The position numbers and the translations under genes were made by a program. Source: Rhodobiaceae bacterium (GTDB lineage Bacteria > Pseudomonadota > Alphaproteobacteria > RS24). Taken from it: DNA of 8,095 nucleotides. The notes under the pieces were generated by a model, which saw nothing but the letters and a program-made list of their open reading frames with translations, did no database searches and was not told the origin of the DNA. How positions within the stretch are numbered: the first letter of the stretch is position 1; each line of letters starts with the position of its first letter. Shown here in pieces: positions 1 to 5,490 of this stretch. The DNA lies in assembly GCA_002683515.1 (NCBI GenBank), contig NYTN01000084.1, positions 1 to 8,095 of the forward strand. Direction: 5' to 3'.

Positions 1-826
1 CTCTGTCCACGCATTGCACGAAAGCTTTTGCGTCCACTGAAAGGCGTTTGTCATTATTAGACGGAATAACACGATTATAATCAGGGAACTTACCGTCAAT
101 TAACTTTGACGTAAGTGAAATATTCTCATGTGGGAAGTTAATTTTGGTTTCAGAAACCTGTGCTGAAACTTCACCACTTGAGTTTTTCAATAATTTTTGT
201 AGCTCATTGACCGTTTTGCGCGGCACAATAATTGCCGGCATGTCGCTTGCACCGACAGGTTGCGGGCATTGTGCCTGTGCCAGACGGTGGCCGTCAGTGG
301 CGACAGCGCGTAACATGGATGTGCTATCCTCATCAACAATGTGAAGATAAATGCCATTTAGATAATGACGTGTATCTTCATTTGAAATAGCAAATCGGGT
401 TTTATCAATCAGCCTAAGCAAATCCCCCGCCGGCAGAGCAAAGGCATGCGGCATGTCACCTAATGTCAGAGATGGGAAGTCCTCACGGGGAAGGCTCTGC
501 AAAACGAAGGAGGAACTGCCGGAGTTCAAACTCAGTTGTGTCGCGGCCTCGTCTTTAGAAAGATTGACCTGACTGCCGGCAGGTAATTTATTAACAATAT
601 CATAAAGCATGTGCGCCGGGGCTGTAGTGGCACCGGTTTCGACAACTTCAGCTTCGATACTCTCTTTGATTTCTATTTCAAGATCAGTCGCCGTAAGCAA
701 CAAGGCCCCGTTTTGAGCTTCCAGAACAACATTAGACAGGATTGGGATAGTATTTCTTCGCTCCACAACACTCTGAACATGTTCAAGTGCTTTTAGGAGG
801 GCGCCCTGTTCAATTGTCACTTTCAT
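1..826 (-). CDS. dnaN: DNA polymerase III beta subunit (sliding clamp), 3' end cut off by the window
   Basis: The sliding clamp is a ring-shaped homodimer that holds the replicative polymerase on DNA. Reading down from the ATG at 826-824 gives 275 uninterrupted codons to the window edge; the family is usually about 370 residues, so domains I and II and the start of domain III are present. Family landmarks I can read are the N-terminal block ERRNTIPILSNV, then HYLNGIYL, AVATDGHRLA, IVPRKTVNEL and LTSKLIDGKFPDYNRVIP, all in the order expected for DnaN. The start is supported by an AGGAG at 842-838, although the 11-nt spacer is longer than usual. A further ATG at 834-832 opens only a three-codon frame (ATG AAG AAA TGA) whose stop overlaps the dnaN start. 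The gene lies downstream of dnaA on the same strand, with a 237-bp spacer that may hold its own promoter. Identification is secure; the C-terminus is outside the window. Confidence 0.97.
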   Translation of the reverse strand, partial: MKVTIEQGALLKALEHVQSVVERRNTIPILSNVVLEAQNGALLLTATDLEIEIKESIEAEVVETGATTAPAHMLYDIVNKLPAGSQVNLSKDEAATQLSLNSGSSSFVLQSLPREDFPSLTLGDMPHAFALPAGDLLRLIDKTRFAISNEDTRHYLNGIYLHIVDEDSTSMLRAVATDGHRLAQAQCPQPVGASDMPAIIVPRKTVNELQKLLKNSSGEVSAQVSETKINFPHENISLTSKLIDGKFPDYNRVIPSNNDKRLSVDAKAFVQCVDR

Positions 827-837
827 TTCTTCATTAT

Positions 838-842
838 CTCCT
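838..842 (-). promoter_or_regulatory. Shine-Dalgarno sequence of dnaN, long spacing
   Basis: AGGAG on the minus strand lies 11 nt before the dnaN ATG. The only closer ATG (834-832) has a 3-nt gap to the SD and meets a stop after three codons, so this site supports the start at 826. Confidence 0.6.
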
Positions 843-903
843 AAGGATAGGCATTTCTAAAGGCTCTCAAGAGTCTGCGAGCCGAAAGACGAATCACCAG
901 TAG

Positions 904-932
904 AATATAACACCTAAATGGCCCGTATGACA
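904..932 (-). promoter_or_regulatory. Possible dnaN promoter (weak -35)
   Basis: On the minus strand a TATATT hexamer (909-904) has, 17 bp upstream, TGTCAT (932-927), a poor match to TTGACA. It would start transcription roughly 70 nt before dnaN. The inverted repeat at 911-943 covers its spacer. This is inference from hexamer match alone; dnaN could equally be read through from dnaA. Confidence 0.3.
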
Positions 933-943
933 CTATTTAGGTG
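911..943. repeat. Perfect 9-bp inverted repeat between dnaA and dnaN
   Basis: CACCTAAAT at 911-919 is the exact reverse complement of ATTTAGGTG at 935-943, with a 15-nt loop. No T-run follows on either strand, so it is not a standard terminator. Its position over the spacer of the possible dnaN promoter suggests an operator or a leader hairpin, but this is unproven. Confidence 0.6.
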
Positions 944-979
944 CGGATTTCTTGCCTGTTTTGCCGATTAATTAAGCAG

Positions 980-995
980 AAAAAGCTTTATAAGC
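980..995 (-). terminator. Weak terminator-like hairpin after dnaA
   Basis: On the minus strand GCTT-ATA-AAGC is followed immediately by TTTTT (984-980), about 70 nt past the dnaA stop. The stem is only 4 bp, so termination would be partial at best. Confidence 0.25.
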
Positions 996-1063
996 AGTTC
1001 TAGGCGATACCGATGCGGAAGATGTTAAGAGTATGGCTTGCCGGCGGAGAGATACAGAGTGAT

Positions 1064-2533
1064 TTAAGCCTCAAGACTTCTCAGTAGTAGATCTACATCT
1101 TCCTCAATCGAAGGATCTGACTCGCGCAAGCTCTCAACTTTTCGGACAGCATGGATGACTGTTGTATGATCCCGTCCCCCAAATTTACGCCCGATTTCAG
1201 GCAGAGACCGAGTCGTTAATTGTTTTGAGAGATACATAGCTATTTGACGCGGACGCGCGACTGCACGGGAGCGCCTCGCCGATAACATGTCCCCCATACG
1301 GACATTATAATAATCAGCAACTTTGCGCTGAATCTGATCAATAGAAATCCGGCGCTCTGACGCTCGAAGCAAATCGCGTAAGATTTCTTTTGCCATCTCA
1401 AGCGTTATCGGGCGACCACTAAAGGAAGCAAAAGCCACGACCCTGTTCAGCGCACCTTCCAGTTCACGAATATTAGTGGCAACACGCTGGGCAAGGAATT
1501 CCAAGACCTGCTCGGGAACGGATGCGTCCTTATGATTGCGCAAAAGTGTTTCAGCTTTGGACTGCAAAATACCCAATCTCAATTCATAATCCGTCGGGTG
1601 AATATCTGCGACCAGCCCCCAGCCCAATCGGGACCGTATACGCTCTTCAATACCTTCAAGGTCAGAAGGCGATCTATCAGCCGAAATGATCACCTGATGA
1701 TTACCGTCAATCAATGCATTGAAAGTGTGGAAAAACTCTTCCTGGGTAGACTCTTTACCGGCAATGAACTGAATATCGTCAACCATCAAAACATCAACTT
1801 CGCGGAATTGCTGTTTAAAAGACATCATGTCTTTATATCTAAGCGCCCGGATGAACTGATACATGAATTTTTCTGCCGATGTATAAATCACACGACGGCT
1901 CGGGTCGTTTCGACGAATTTCCCAAGCAATAGCATGCATCAAGTGGGTCTTACCAAGACCAACACCACCATAAAGGAAAAGTGGATTATGAAGTTTATAG
2001 TAAGACGGATCTCCATCTGTAATCCGACGGGCAGCGGCATGCGCCATTTCGTTCGACTTGCCGACGACGAAATTATCAAATGTATATCTTGGCTCCAGAG
2101 GCGCGCCCACATCATCATGTGTGCGCTCTTCACTCGGCACTTGATTGACTTGAGTATTTTGAGCCGGCTGGGAAGAACGGCTATCCGGGACCACTCGGCT
2201 TATGGTCTCAGGTTGCGCGACAGGTTGGTGCATAGCAGGCTGAATACTAATATTGATTTTACTGATAGTCTCACTCTCTTTTTTCCAATGACTGAGAATG
2301 CGCTTCAGGTAATTCGTTTCAATCCAGCTCCCAATAAACCTCGTGGGCACCTGAATTGTAACTGAGGTAGCGGTTGTTTTCAAAATTTCAAGATGACGGA
2401 ACCAGCTATTGAAAGTGGCCTCCCCCAATTCAGCTCTTAATCTTGACCTGACCCGGTCCCACTGCCGTTTGGCGATGACAAGGTCATCTGTGGCTTTATC
2501 TCGACGATTTTGGTTAATATTTTCTTCTGACAT
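1064..2533 (-). CDS. dnaA: Chromosomal replication initiator protein DnaA
   Basis: DnaA is the AAA+ ATPase that binds DnaA boxes at the origin, opens the duplex and helps load the helicase. The 489-residue product has all four domains: domain I (about 20-100, with WDRVRSRLRAELGEATFNSWF), a short polar, Gln/Pro-rich linker (about 101-145), the AAA+ core from RYTFDNFVVGKSN (about 149) and a C-terminal DNA-binding domain (from about 380). The Walker A motif GGVGLGKT is at 189-196, Walker B VLMVDDIQ at 248-255, the arginine-finger region RIRSRLGWGL at 298-307, sensor II NIRELEGALNR at 354-364 and the DnaA signature GGRDHTTVIHA at 452-462. No key residue is missing. I chose the ATG at 2533-2531 because GGAG lies 5 nt upstream; an in-frame TTG at 2557 would add eight residues but has no such site. 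The rhodanese gene ends 45 bp upstream, so the two are probably cotranscribed. Confidence 0.99.
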   Translation of the reverse strand: MSEENINQNRRDKATDDLVIAKRQWDRVRSRLRAELGEATFNSWFRHLEILKTTATSVTIQVPTRFIGSWIETNYLKRILSHWKKESETISKINISIQPAMHQPVAQPETISRVVPDSRSSQPAQNTQVNQVPSEERTHDDVGAPLEPRYTFDNFVVGKSNEMAHAAARRITDGDPSYYKLHNPLFLYGGVGLGKTHLMHAIAWEIRRNDPSRRVIYTSAEKFMYQFIRALRYKDMMSFKQQFREVDVLMVDDIQFIAGKESTQEEFFHTFNALIDGNHQVIISADRSPSDLEGIEERIRSRLGWGLVADIHPTDYELRLGILQSKAETLLRNHKDASVPEQVLEFLAQRVATNIRELEGALNRVVAFASFSGRPITLEMAKEILRDLLRASERRISIDQIQRKVADYYNVRMGDMLSARRSRAVARPRQIAMYLSKQLTTRSLPEIGRKFGGRDHTTVIHAVRKVESLRESDPSIEEDVDLLLRSLEA

Positions 2534-2538
2534 TCCTG

Positions 2539-2542
2539 CTCC
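2539..2542 (-). promoter_or_regulatory. Shine-Dalgarno sequence that fixes the dnaA start
   Basis: GGAG on the minus strand (2542-2539) is 5 nt before the ATG at 2533. It favours that start over the in-frame TTG at 2557. A small CTTGC/GCAAG hairpin (2545-2558) ends 2 nt before it. Confidence 0.7.
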
Positions 2543-2578
2543 ATCTTGCTTATGCAAGAAATAATCCCTGTATTATTA

Positions 2579-3061
2579 TCATTGTTGAACCCATGGGAGA
2601 TTATCTGACTTCCACCCATTGACCCCACCTCTGTGATGTTCGCTGTTAGCATCACCCTCAAAGCCTCCAGCAATATTAAAACTCGCTTCATAGCCATTCG
2701 CTTTTGCAATTCTGGCAGCCGAGGCAGATCTCGCGCCGGATCGACACAAAAACAGCACGGGTTGTGTTTTGTTAGGAATGGCAACTTCCAGCATATTTAT
2801 GAAATCTGCGTTAAGACTCATTTCTGGAAAAATTTGCCAACTTATAAATTTAGTTTCGTGGTTAAGTGAAGACACATCAGGCACACCTACAAAAGCCCAT
2901 TCCGCAGAAGTCCTAACGTCCACCAGATTTGCGGCTCCATCATGACTGAGAATTTTAAAAGCGGTAATAGGTAATACATCACCATCATATCCGTTTGCGG
3001 AGTTATCAAGAATCGCAAAATCGACAGATACTTTTTCTTTCCTTTCGATATCACTCTGCAT
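2579..3061 (-). CDS. Rhodanese-like domain protein (putative sulfurtransferase)
   Basis: This 160-residue protein is a single rhodanese domain. After about 28 divergent residues, the fold begins at PITAFKILSHDGAANLVDVRTSAEW (31-55), with the usual DVR-x-x-x-EW motif. The active-site loop CRSGARS (106-112) places the sulfur-accepting Cys106 after the hydrophobic strand PVLFL. The family ending is also present: NIAGGFEGD (129-137) and GWKSDNLPWVQQ (149-160). Members move sulfane sulfur to acceptors such as cyanide, thiols or proteins; the partner here cannot be read from sequence. No signal peptide is visible, so it is probably cytoplasmic. The ATG at 3061-3059 has GGAG 6 nt upstream. Its stop is 45 bp from dnaA on the same strand, so it likely leads the dnaA transcript. 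Domain call is firm, biological role unknown. Confidence 0.9.
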   Translation of the reverse strand: MQSDIERKEKVSVDFAILDNSANGYDGDVLPITAFKILSHDGAANLVDVRTSAEWAFVGVPDVSSLNHETKFISWQIFPEMSLNADFINMLEVAIPNKTQPVLFLCRSGARSASAARIAKANGYEASFNIAGGFEGDANSEHHRGGVNGWKSDNLPWVQQ

Positions 3062-3139
3062 TTCCGTCTCCGCCTTTAATTATTTGCATATAACCAGCAA
3101 TTTTTTTCGCGCGACAGGAGAAGCTTCTGCAGATGACGG

Positions 3140-3155
3140 CTTAAGACAACTTAAG
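3140..3155. repeat. Paired CTTAAG motif upstream of the rhodanese-dnaA unit
   Basis: CTTAAG occurs at 3140-3145 and 3150-3155, separated by ACAA. It resembles the TTAA-N7-TTAA half-site pair bound by CtrA in alphaproteobacteria, but here the gap between TTAA cores is 6, not 7. It lies about 80-95 bp before the rhodanese start. Confidence 0.35.
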
Positions 3156-3230
3156 ATATCGTCACATATTCAAATCATGCCATAACGCTTTTGGAGTTAA
3201 GGAACCAAAATCAGTAAGAGTGTTCAGGCA

Positions 3231-3242
3231 ATTTATGAAAAT
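3231..3242. repeat. 12-bp direct repeat, copy 1
   Basis: ATTTATGAAAAT is repeated exactly at 3363-3374, 132 bp away within the same gene-free region. The second copy forms part of a 7-bp hairpin. In AT-rich DNA a 12-bp match is only mildly unusual. Confidence 0.5.
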
Positions 3243-3290
3243 TTACATTCTAATAAAATTACTTTTAAAAAAACGTCCAGATAAATTGAT

Positions 3291-3400
3291 TCTCAATCAA
3301 GCTTATAAAGTGCTCTTAAATCCTGCCAGATTAAACTCTAATTGAGCTCGGCATTTTTCATCATTTATGAAAATACTTAAGAATTTTGAACTGATTGAGA
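3291..3400. repeat. 9-bp inverted repeat spanning about 110 bp
   Basis: TCTCAATCA at 3291-3299 is the reverse complement of TGATTGAGA at 3392-3400. Its left arm also takes part in a local TTGATT/AATCAA hairpin (3286-3300). Function unknown. Confidence 0.4.
3355..3373. repeat. 7-bp inverted repeat containing copy 2 of the direct repeat
   Basis: TTTTCAT (3355-3361) and ATGAAAA (3367-3373) are exact complements around a 5-nt loop. The right arm lies in the second copy of the ATTTATGAAAAT repeat (3363-3374). Confidence 0.45.
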
Positions 3401-3479
3401 TGTGACTCTGTGACCCTTATGATGATTGTTTCCTGTACTCCCAATAATAACCTTATCCAGACGAAGCATGGCTGGCAAC

Positions 3480-3520
3480 TAGAAGGAAACAAGAACTTCT
3501 ACTTTTTTTTGTTTTTTTTT
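3480..3520 (+). terminator. Terminator-like hairpin and T-tract on the plus strand
   Basis: TAGAAG (3480-3485) pairs with CTTCTA (3496-3501) around a 10-nt loop. After one C follow eight T, one G and nine T (3503-3520). The stem is weak but the T-tract is very strong. No plus-strand gene lies upstream in the window, so it either ends an unknown small transcript or is simply an A/T-tract. The unit is flanked by GCATGGCT (3466-3473) and its complement AGCCATGC (3533-3540). Confidence 0.35.
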
Positions 3521-3603
3521 AATATTCTTGAAAGCCATGCGTCACAACAAGTAAACAAACCTAACAAATATAAAAGTGTCAGTGAAAGAAAATGAGAGTA
3601 GGA

Positions 3604-3649
3604 ATAGATTTTAGAAAATAGTGGCAATTTAAGTGCCAATAAAATCTAT
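3604..3649 (-). terminator. Two-part hairpin directly after rpsT, possible terminator
   Basis: The outer arms ATAGATTTTA (3604-3613) and TAAAATCTAT (3640-3649) are a perfect 10-bp inverted repeat. Inside them TGGCA (3622-3626) pairs with TGCCA (3634-3638). On the rpsT transcript the structure begins 2 nt past the stop codon. No long U-run follows, so it may stabilise the 3' end rather than terminate by itself. Confidence 0.5.
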
Positions 3650-3651
3650 AA

Positions 3652-3915
3652 TTAGCCGAGTTTAGCAATGCGCTTTGACAGACGGGAAACTTTGCGTGAA
3701 GCGGCCCGCTTGTGCATGATACCTTTTTGGCTATTTCTCATAATGGCAGGTTCAGCGTTTTTCAGGGCTTCCTGAGCTGCACTCTTATTTCCTGCGGTAA
3801 TGGCTTCTTCAACACTACGGATGAAGCTACGCATGCGTGAACGGCGGGCTTTATTAACCTCGGTACGTTTGGCAATCTTGCGAACCATTTTTTTGGCAGA
3901 TTGGGTATTCGCCAT
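3652..3915 (-). CDS. rpsT: 30S ribosomal protein S20
   Basis: S20 is a primary binder of 16S rRNA in the small ribosomal subunit. The 87-residue product is of normal family length and strongly basic. It has the typical start MANTQSAKKMVRKIAKR, the central RRSRMRSFIRSVEEAI and the closing block GIMHKRAASRKVSRLSKRI. The ATG at 3915-3913 is the only sensible start; the preceding sequence has no good SD, only AGAAAG about 10 nt away. A clear promoter at 4016-4044 gives a leader of roughly 90 nt. In Escherichia coli S20 represses its own translation; the weak SD and long leader here would suit such control but do not prove it. Identification is secure. Confidence 0.98.
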   Translation of the reverse strand: MANTQSAKKMVRKIAKRTEVNKARRSRMRSFIRSVEEAITAGNKSAAQEALKNAEPAIMRNSQKGIMHKRAASRKVSRLSKRIAKLG

Positions 3916-3947
3916 GATGAGTGGTCTTTCTAGTTAATACGATTTTT

Positions 3948-3964
3948 TAAATCAATAAGATTTA
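3948..3964 (-). repeat. Small hairpin in the rpsT leader
   Basis: TAAATC (3948-3953) and GATTTA (3959-3964) are a perfect 6-bp inverted repeat with a 5-nt loop, about 33-49 nt before the rpsT start. The stem is AT-rich and may be only marginally stable in RNA. Confidence 0.3.
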
Positions 3965-4015
3965 GTAAATTTTGTGTAAAAGCAGCCCCAATATTTTTTT
4001 ATCAGGATGGGCGGT

Positions 4016-4044
4016 TTTATAGGCCGCGCTTGAGCTAGCGTCAA
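4016..4044 (-). promoter_or_regulatory. Sigma70-type promoter of rpsT
   Basis: On the minus strand TTGACG (4044-4039) and TATAAA (4021-4016) are separated by exactly 17 bp. Each hexamer has one mismatch to consensus, making this the best promoter in the window. It sits between the exported-protein gene and rpsT and predicts a start near 4009. Confidence 0.75.
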
Positions 4045-4067
4045 CCTTTAAAGCAACAAAATTTGAA

Positions 4068-4472
4068 TTAATTTGCAGCGATTGGCTGAAGACGGAAGAA
4101 CACCACGCCGCCTTCATATTTAATCGTTAGGGCCTCGCCTTCTCGGTGAAAGGTTTCACTGTTTTTGACAGACAGTTCCGGCTTGTTCTGCCAACCAAGA
4201 TTGGGCAAGCTTAAACTGTAAAAAGCGAAAATATCTGCTGAAGGGGTCGCCGCCAGAGCTTCAATAGAAACAATGCGGCCTTCCGGCTTGTCAAAAATTA
4301 AAGCCCCCGTCTCGGCTTCGGATAAACCCGGTGCGAGGGGTATGTCCGGCGCAACAGACAAAAATGATGCCGCCAAAGAACTGCCGGCTGAAAGAACAAG
4401 TACAGCAGACCACATGGCCAGTTTTTGTGAGAAATTTTTAAGTTTATTATACATTATGTTGTTTTGTGTCAT
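4068..4472 (-). CDS. Small exported protein of unknown function
   Basis: I do not recognise this 134-residue protein. Its N-terminus looks like a Sec signal peptide: a Lys-bearing segment (MYNKLKNFSQKLA), a hydrophobic stretch MWSAVLVLSAG and a small-residue cleavage region SSLAAS near 31-36. The mature part of about 100 residues would be periplasmic or surface-bound. There is no lipobox cysteine, and in fact no cysteine at all. The region LAATPSADIFAFYSLSLPNLGWQ (73-95), followed by alternating hydrophobic strands (ALTIKYEG, VVFFRLQP), suggests a small alpha/beta domain. The start is uncertain: ATG at 4472 or ATG at 4454 (residue 7), neither with a clear SD; both keep the signal peptide. It lies 81 bp after mutM and 152 bp before rpsT on the same strand, and could be cotranscribed with mutM. 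Confidence 0.75.
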   Translation of the reverse strand: MTQNNIMYNKLKNFSQKLAMWSAVLVLSAGSSLAASFLSVAPDIPLAPGLSEAETGALIFDKPEGRIVSIEALAATPSADIFAFYSLSLPNLGWQNKPELSVKNSETFHREGEALTIKYEGGVVFFRLQPIAAN

Positions 4473-4485
4473 GATTTATCTTGAG

Positions 4486-4500
4486 ATAACAATATGTTAT
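4486..4500. repeat. 6-bp inverted repeat upstream of the exported-protein gene
   Basis: ATAACA (4486-4491) and TGTTAT (4495-4500) flank a 3-nt centre, 14-28 bp before the upstream start. It could belong to a promoter or operator; nothing more can be said. Confidence 0.3.
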
Positions 4501-4553
4501 TTGTGTGCTGCATGTTTATCTTATTAAGACTCACTCTGATAATCATCACCTGT

Positions 4554-5474
4554 TCACCTTTGACATTTGGAACAATAAAAACTTGAACGCCCAGATTGTA
4601 CAATCCTTTTAATTTTACCGCCACATTCAGGCTTCAAACAAGCCTCGCCCTCGCGGTCGTAAACATCAAAATTATGTTGAAAATATCCTGACGACCCCTG
4701 TGCGCCAGCGAAATCCCTTAATGTTGACCCACCGGCGGTTATCGCTTCATCGAGAACATTTTTAATAGCTTCAATAAGTCGCCCGGTACGAACAGGACCG
4801 ATATGGCACGCGAGCCTTCGCGGTGAAATACCTGATCGGAACAAAGCCTCGCATACATAAATATTACCCAACCCGGCAACAACATGTTGATTGAGCAAGG
4901 CGGATTTAATCGGCGCCCGCCTATTTTTGAACTTTTCCAGCAGCACCTCTGCGCCAAAAGTATTACCGATGGGTTCTGGACCCAATTCGCGCAAATGTTT
5001 GGACTCATTAACATCACATAACGCCATAATATCCATGTAGCCAAACCTTCGCGGGTCAGTGTAAACAAGCTCCGTCAGATCATCAAACCAAATATGCACA
5101 TGGTCATGTGCCCCGATTTGGTTATGTGTAAAATGATAAAAACGAGCAGTTTCCTTTGCTGTGTCCCCAGTTTCATCTGGGGCTTTTTCATCTGATTGTG
5201 CCGGGTAGACAGTAAAACGTCCGGTCATCCCTAAATGCGTCAACCAGATTTTATCGTTCGCTTCACCGGCATAGTCATTCCCAACCTGAATTAAAATATA
5301 TTTAGCACGACGAGTAATATTTTTAATCGTGCTGCCCTCCAACTGATCTTGCAGCCCTTTAGGAAAAGGGAAACGCAAATCGGGGCGCCGAAGCTCCGCA
5401 CGAACAATGAGGCGGTCGATTATATGTGCCCGCAATCCTCGGCAAACAGTCTCAACTTCAGGTAATTCTGGCAT
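4554..5474 (-). CDS. mutM: Formamidopyrimidine-DNA glycosylase (Fpg/MutM)
   Basis: This base-excision repair enzyme removes 8-oxoguanine and formamidopyrimidines and nicks the DNA by beta/delta-elimination. After removal of Met1, the N-terminal Pro2 is the nucleophile and Glu3 the acid (MPELPEVETV). Lys58 in RRAKYILI is the conserved beta-hairpin lysine, Met83 in HLGMTG the void-filling methionine, and DPRRFGYM (140-147) the second DNA-contact loop. The helix-two-turn-helix is IKSALLNQHVVAGLGNIYVCE (189-209). A zinc finger closes the protein with Cys279, Cys284, Cys301 and Cys304. At 306 residues it is longer than the roughly 270 of E. coli, largely because of an acidic, polar insert at about 92-110. 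The start is the ATG at 5474-5472, required by the catalytic Pro2; the SD is weak. It is divergent from ubiE. Confidence 0.98.
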   Translation of the reverse strand: MPELPEVETVCRGLRAHIIDRLIVRAELRRPDLRFPFPKGLQDQLEGSTIKNITRRAKYILIQVGNDYAGEANDKIWLTHLGMTGRFTVYPAQSDEKAPDETGDTAKETARFYHFTHNQIGAHDHVHIWFDDLTELVYTDPRRFGYMDIMALCDVNESKHLRELGPEPIGNTFGAEVLLEKFKNRRAPIKSALLNQHVVAGLGNIYVCEALFRSGISPRRLACHIGPVRTGRLIEAIKNVLDEAITAGGSTLRDFAGAQGSSGYFQHNFDVYDREGEACLKPECGGKIKRIVQSGRSSFYCSKCQR

Positions 5475-5490
5475 GGAACATCTTTCAATC

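Larger units (their letters stand above)
3062..3651. other. 590-bp AT-rich gene-free region between the rhodanese gene and rpsT
   Basis: I see no credible gene here on either strand. From left to right it holds the SD of the rhodanese gene, CTTAAG-N4-CTTAAG (3140-3155), a 12-bp direct repeat ATTTATGAAAAT (3231-3242 and 3363-3374), a TTGATT/AATCAA hairpin (3286-3300), a TTTTCAT/ATGAAAA hairpin (3355-3373) and a one-mismatch DnaA box TTATCCAGA (3453-3461). These are followed by a hairpin and long T-tract (3480-3520) and a hairpin right after rpsT (3604-3649). It must contain the promoter of the rhodanese-dnaA unit, but no hexamer pair stands out. An origin function is possible from its position but not shown. 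Confidence 0.6.

Noticed and set aside
871..895. GANTC sites (871-875, 891-895; also 3288-3292 and 3404-3408) as evidence of CcrM cell-cycle control
   Set aside because: Their number is close to the chance rate of about one per 256 bp, so there is no visible enrichment.
1532..2365. Open frame of 277 codons on the plus strand, antisense to dnaA
   Set aside because: It lies wholly inside dnaA on the other strand, its product has no recognisable motif, and dnaA is beyond doubt. Long antisense frames over conserved genes are common by chance.
2437..2784. 115-codon minus-strand frame overlapping the rhodanese gene and dnaA
   Set aside because: It overlaps two well-supported genes in another frame and has no family features.
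985..3310. GCTTATAAAG shared by the dnaA-dnaN spacer and the region near 3301
   Set aside because: A 10-bp match in AT-rich DNA, in opposite orientations and without further similarity around it, is most simply chance.
3453..3461. TTATCCAGA as a DnaA box marking the origin
   Set aside because: One mismatch to TTATCCACA, and no second convincing box nearby. A single near-match is not enough to call an origin.
3395..3595. 66-codon plus-strand frame in the gene-free region
   Set aside because: Part of it is a phenylalanine run produced by the T-tract, there is no SD or ATG start, and the product resembles no protein.
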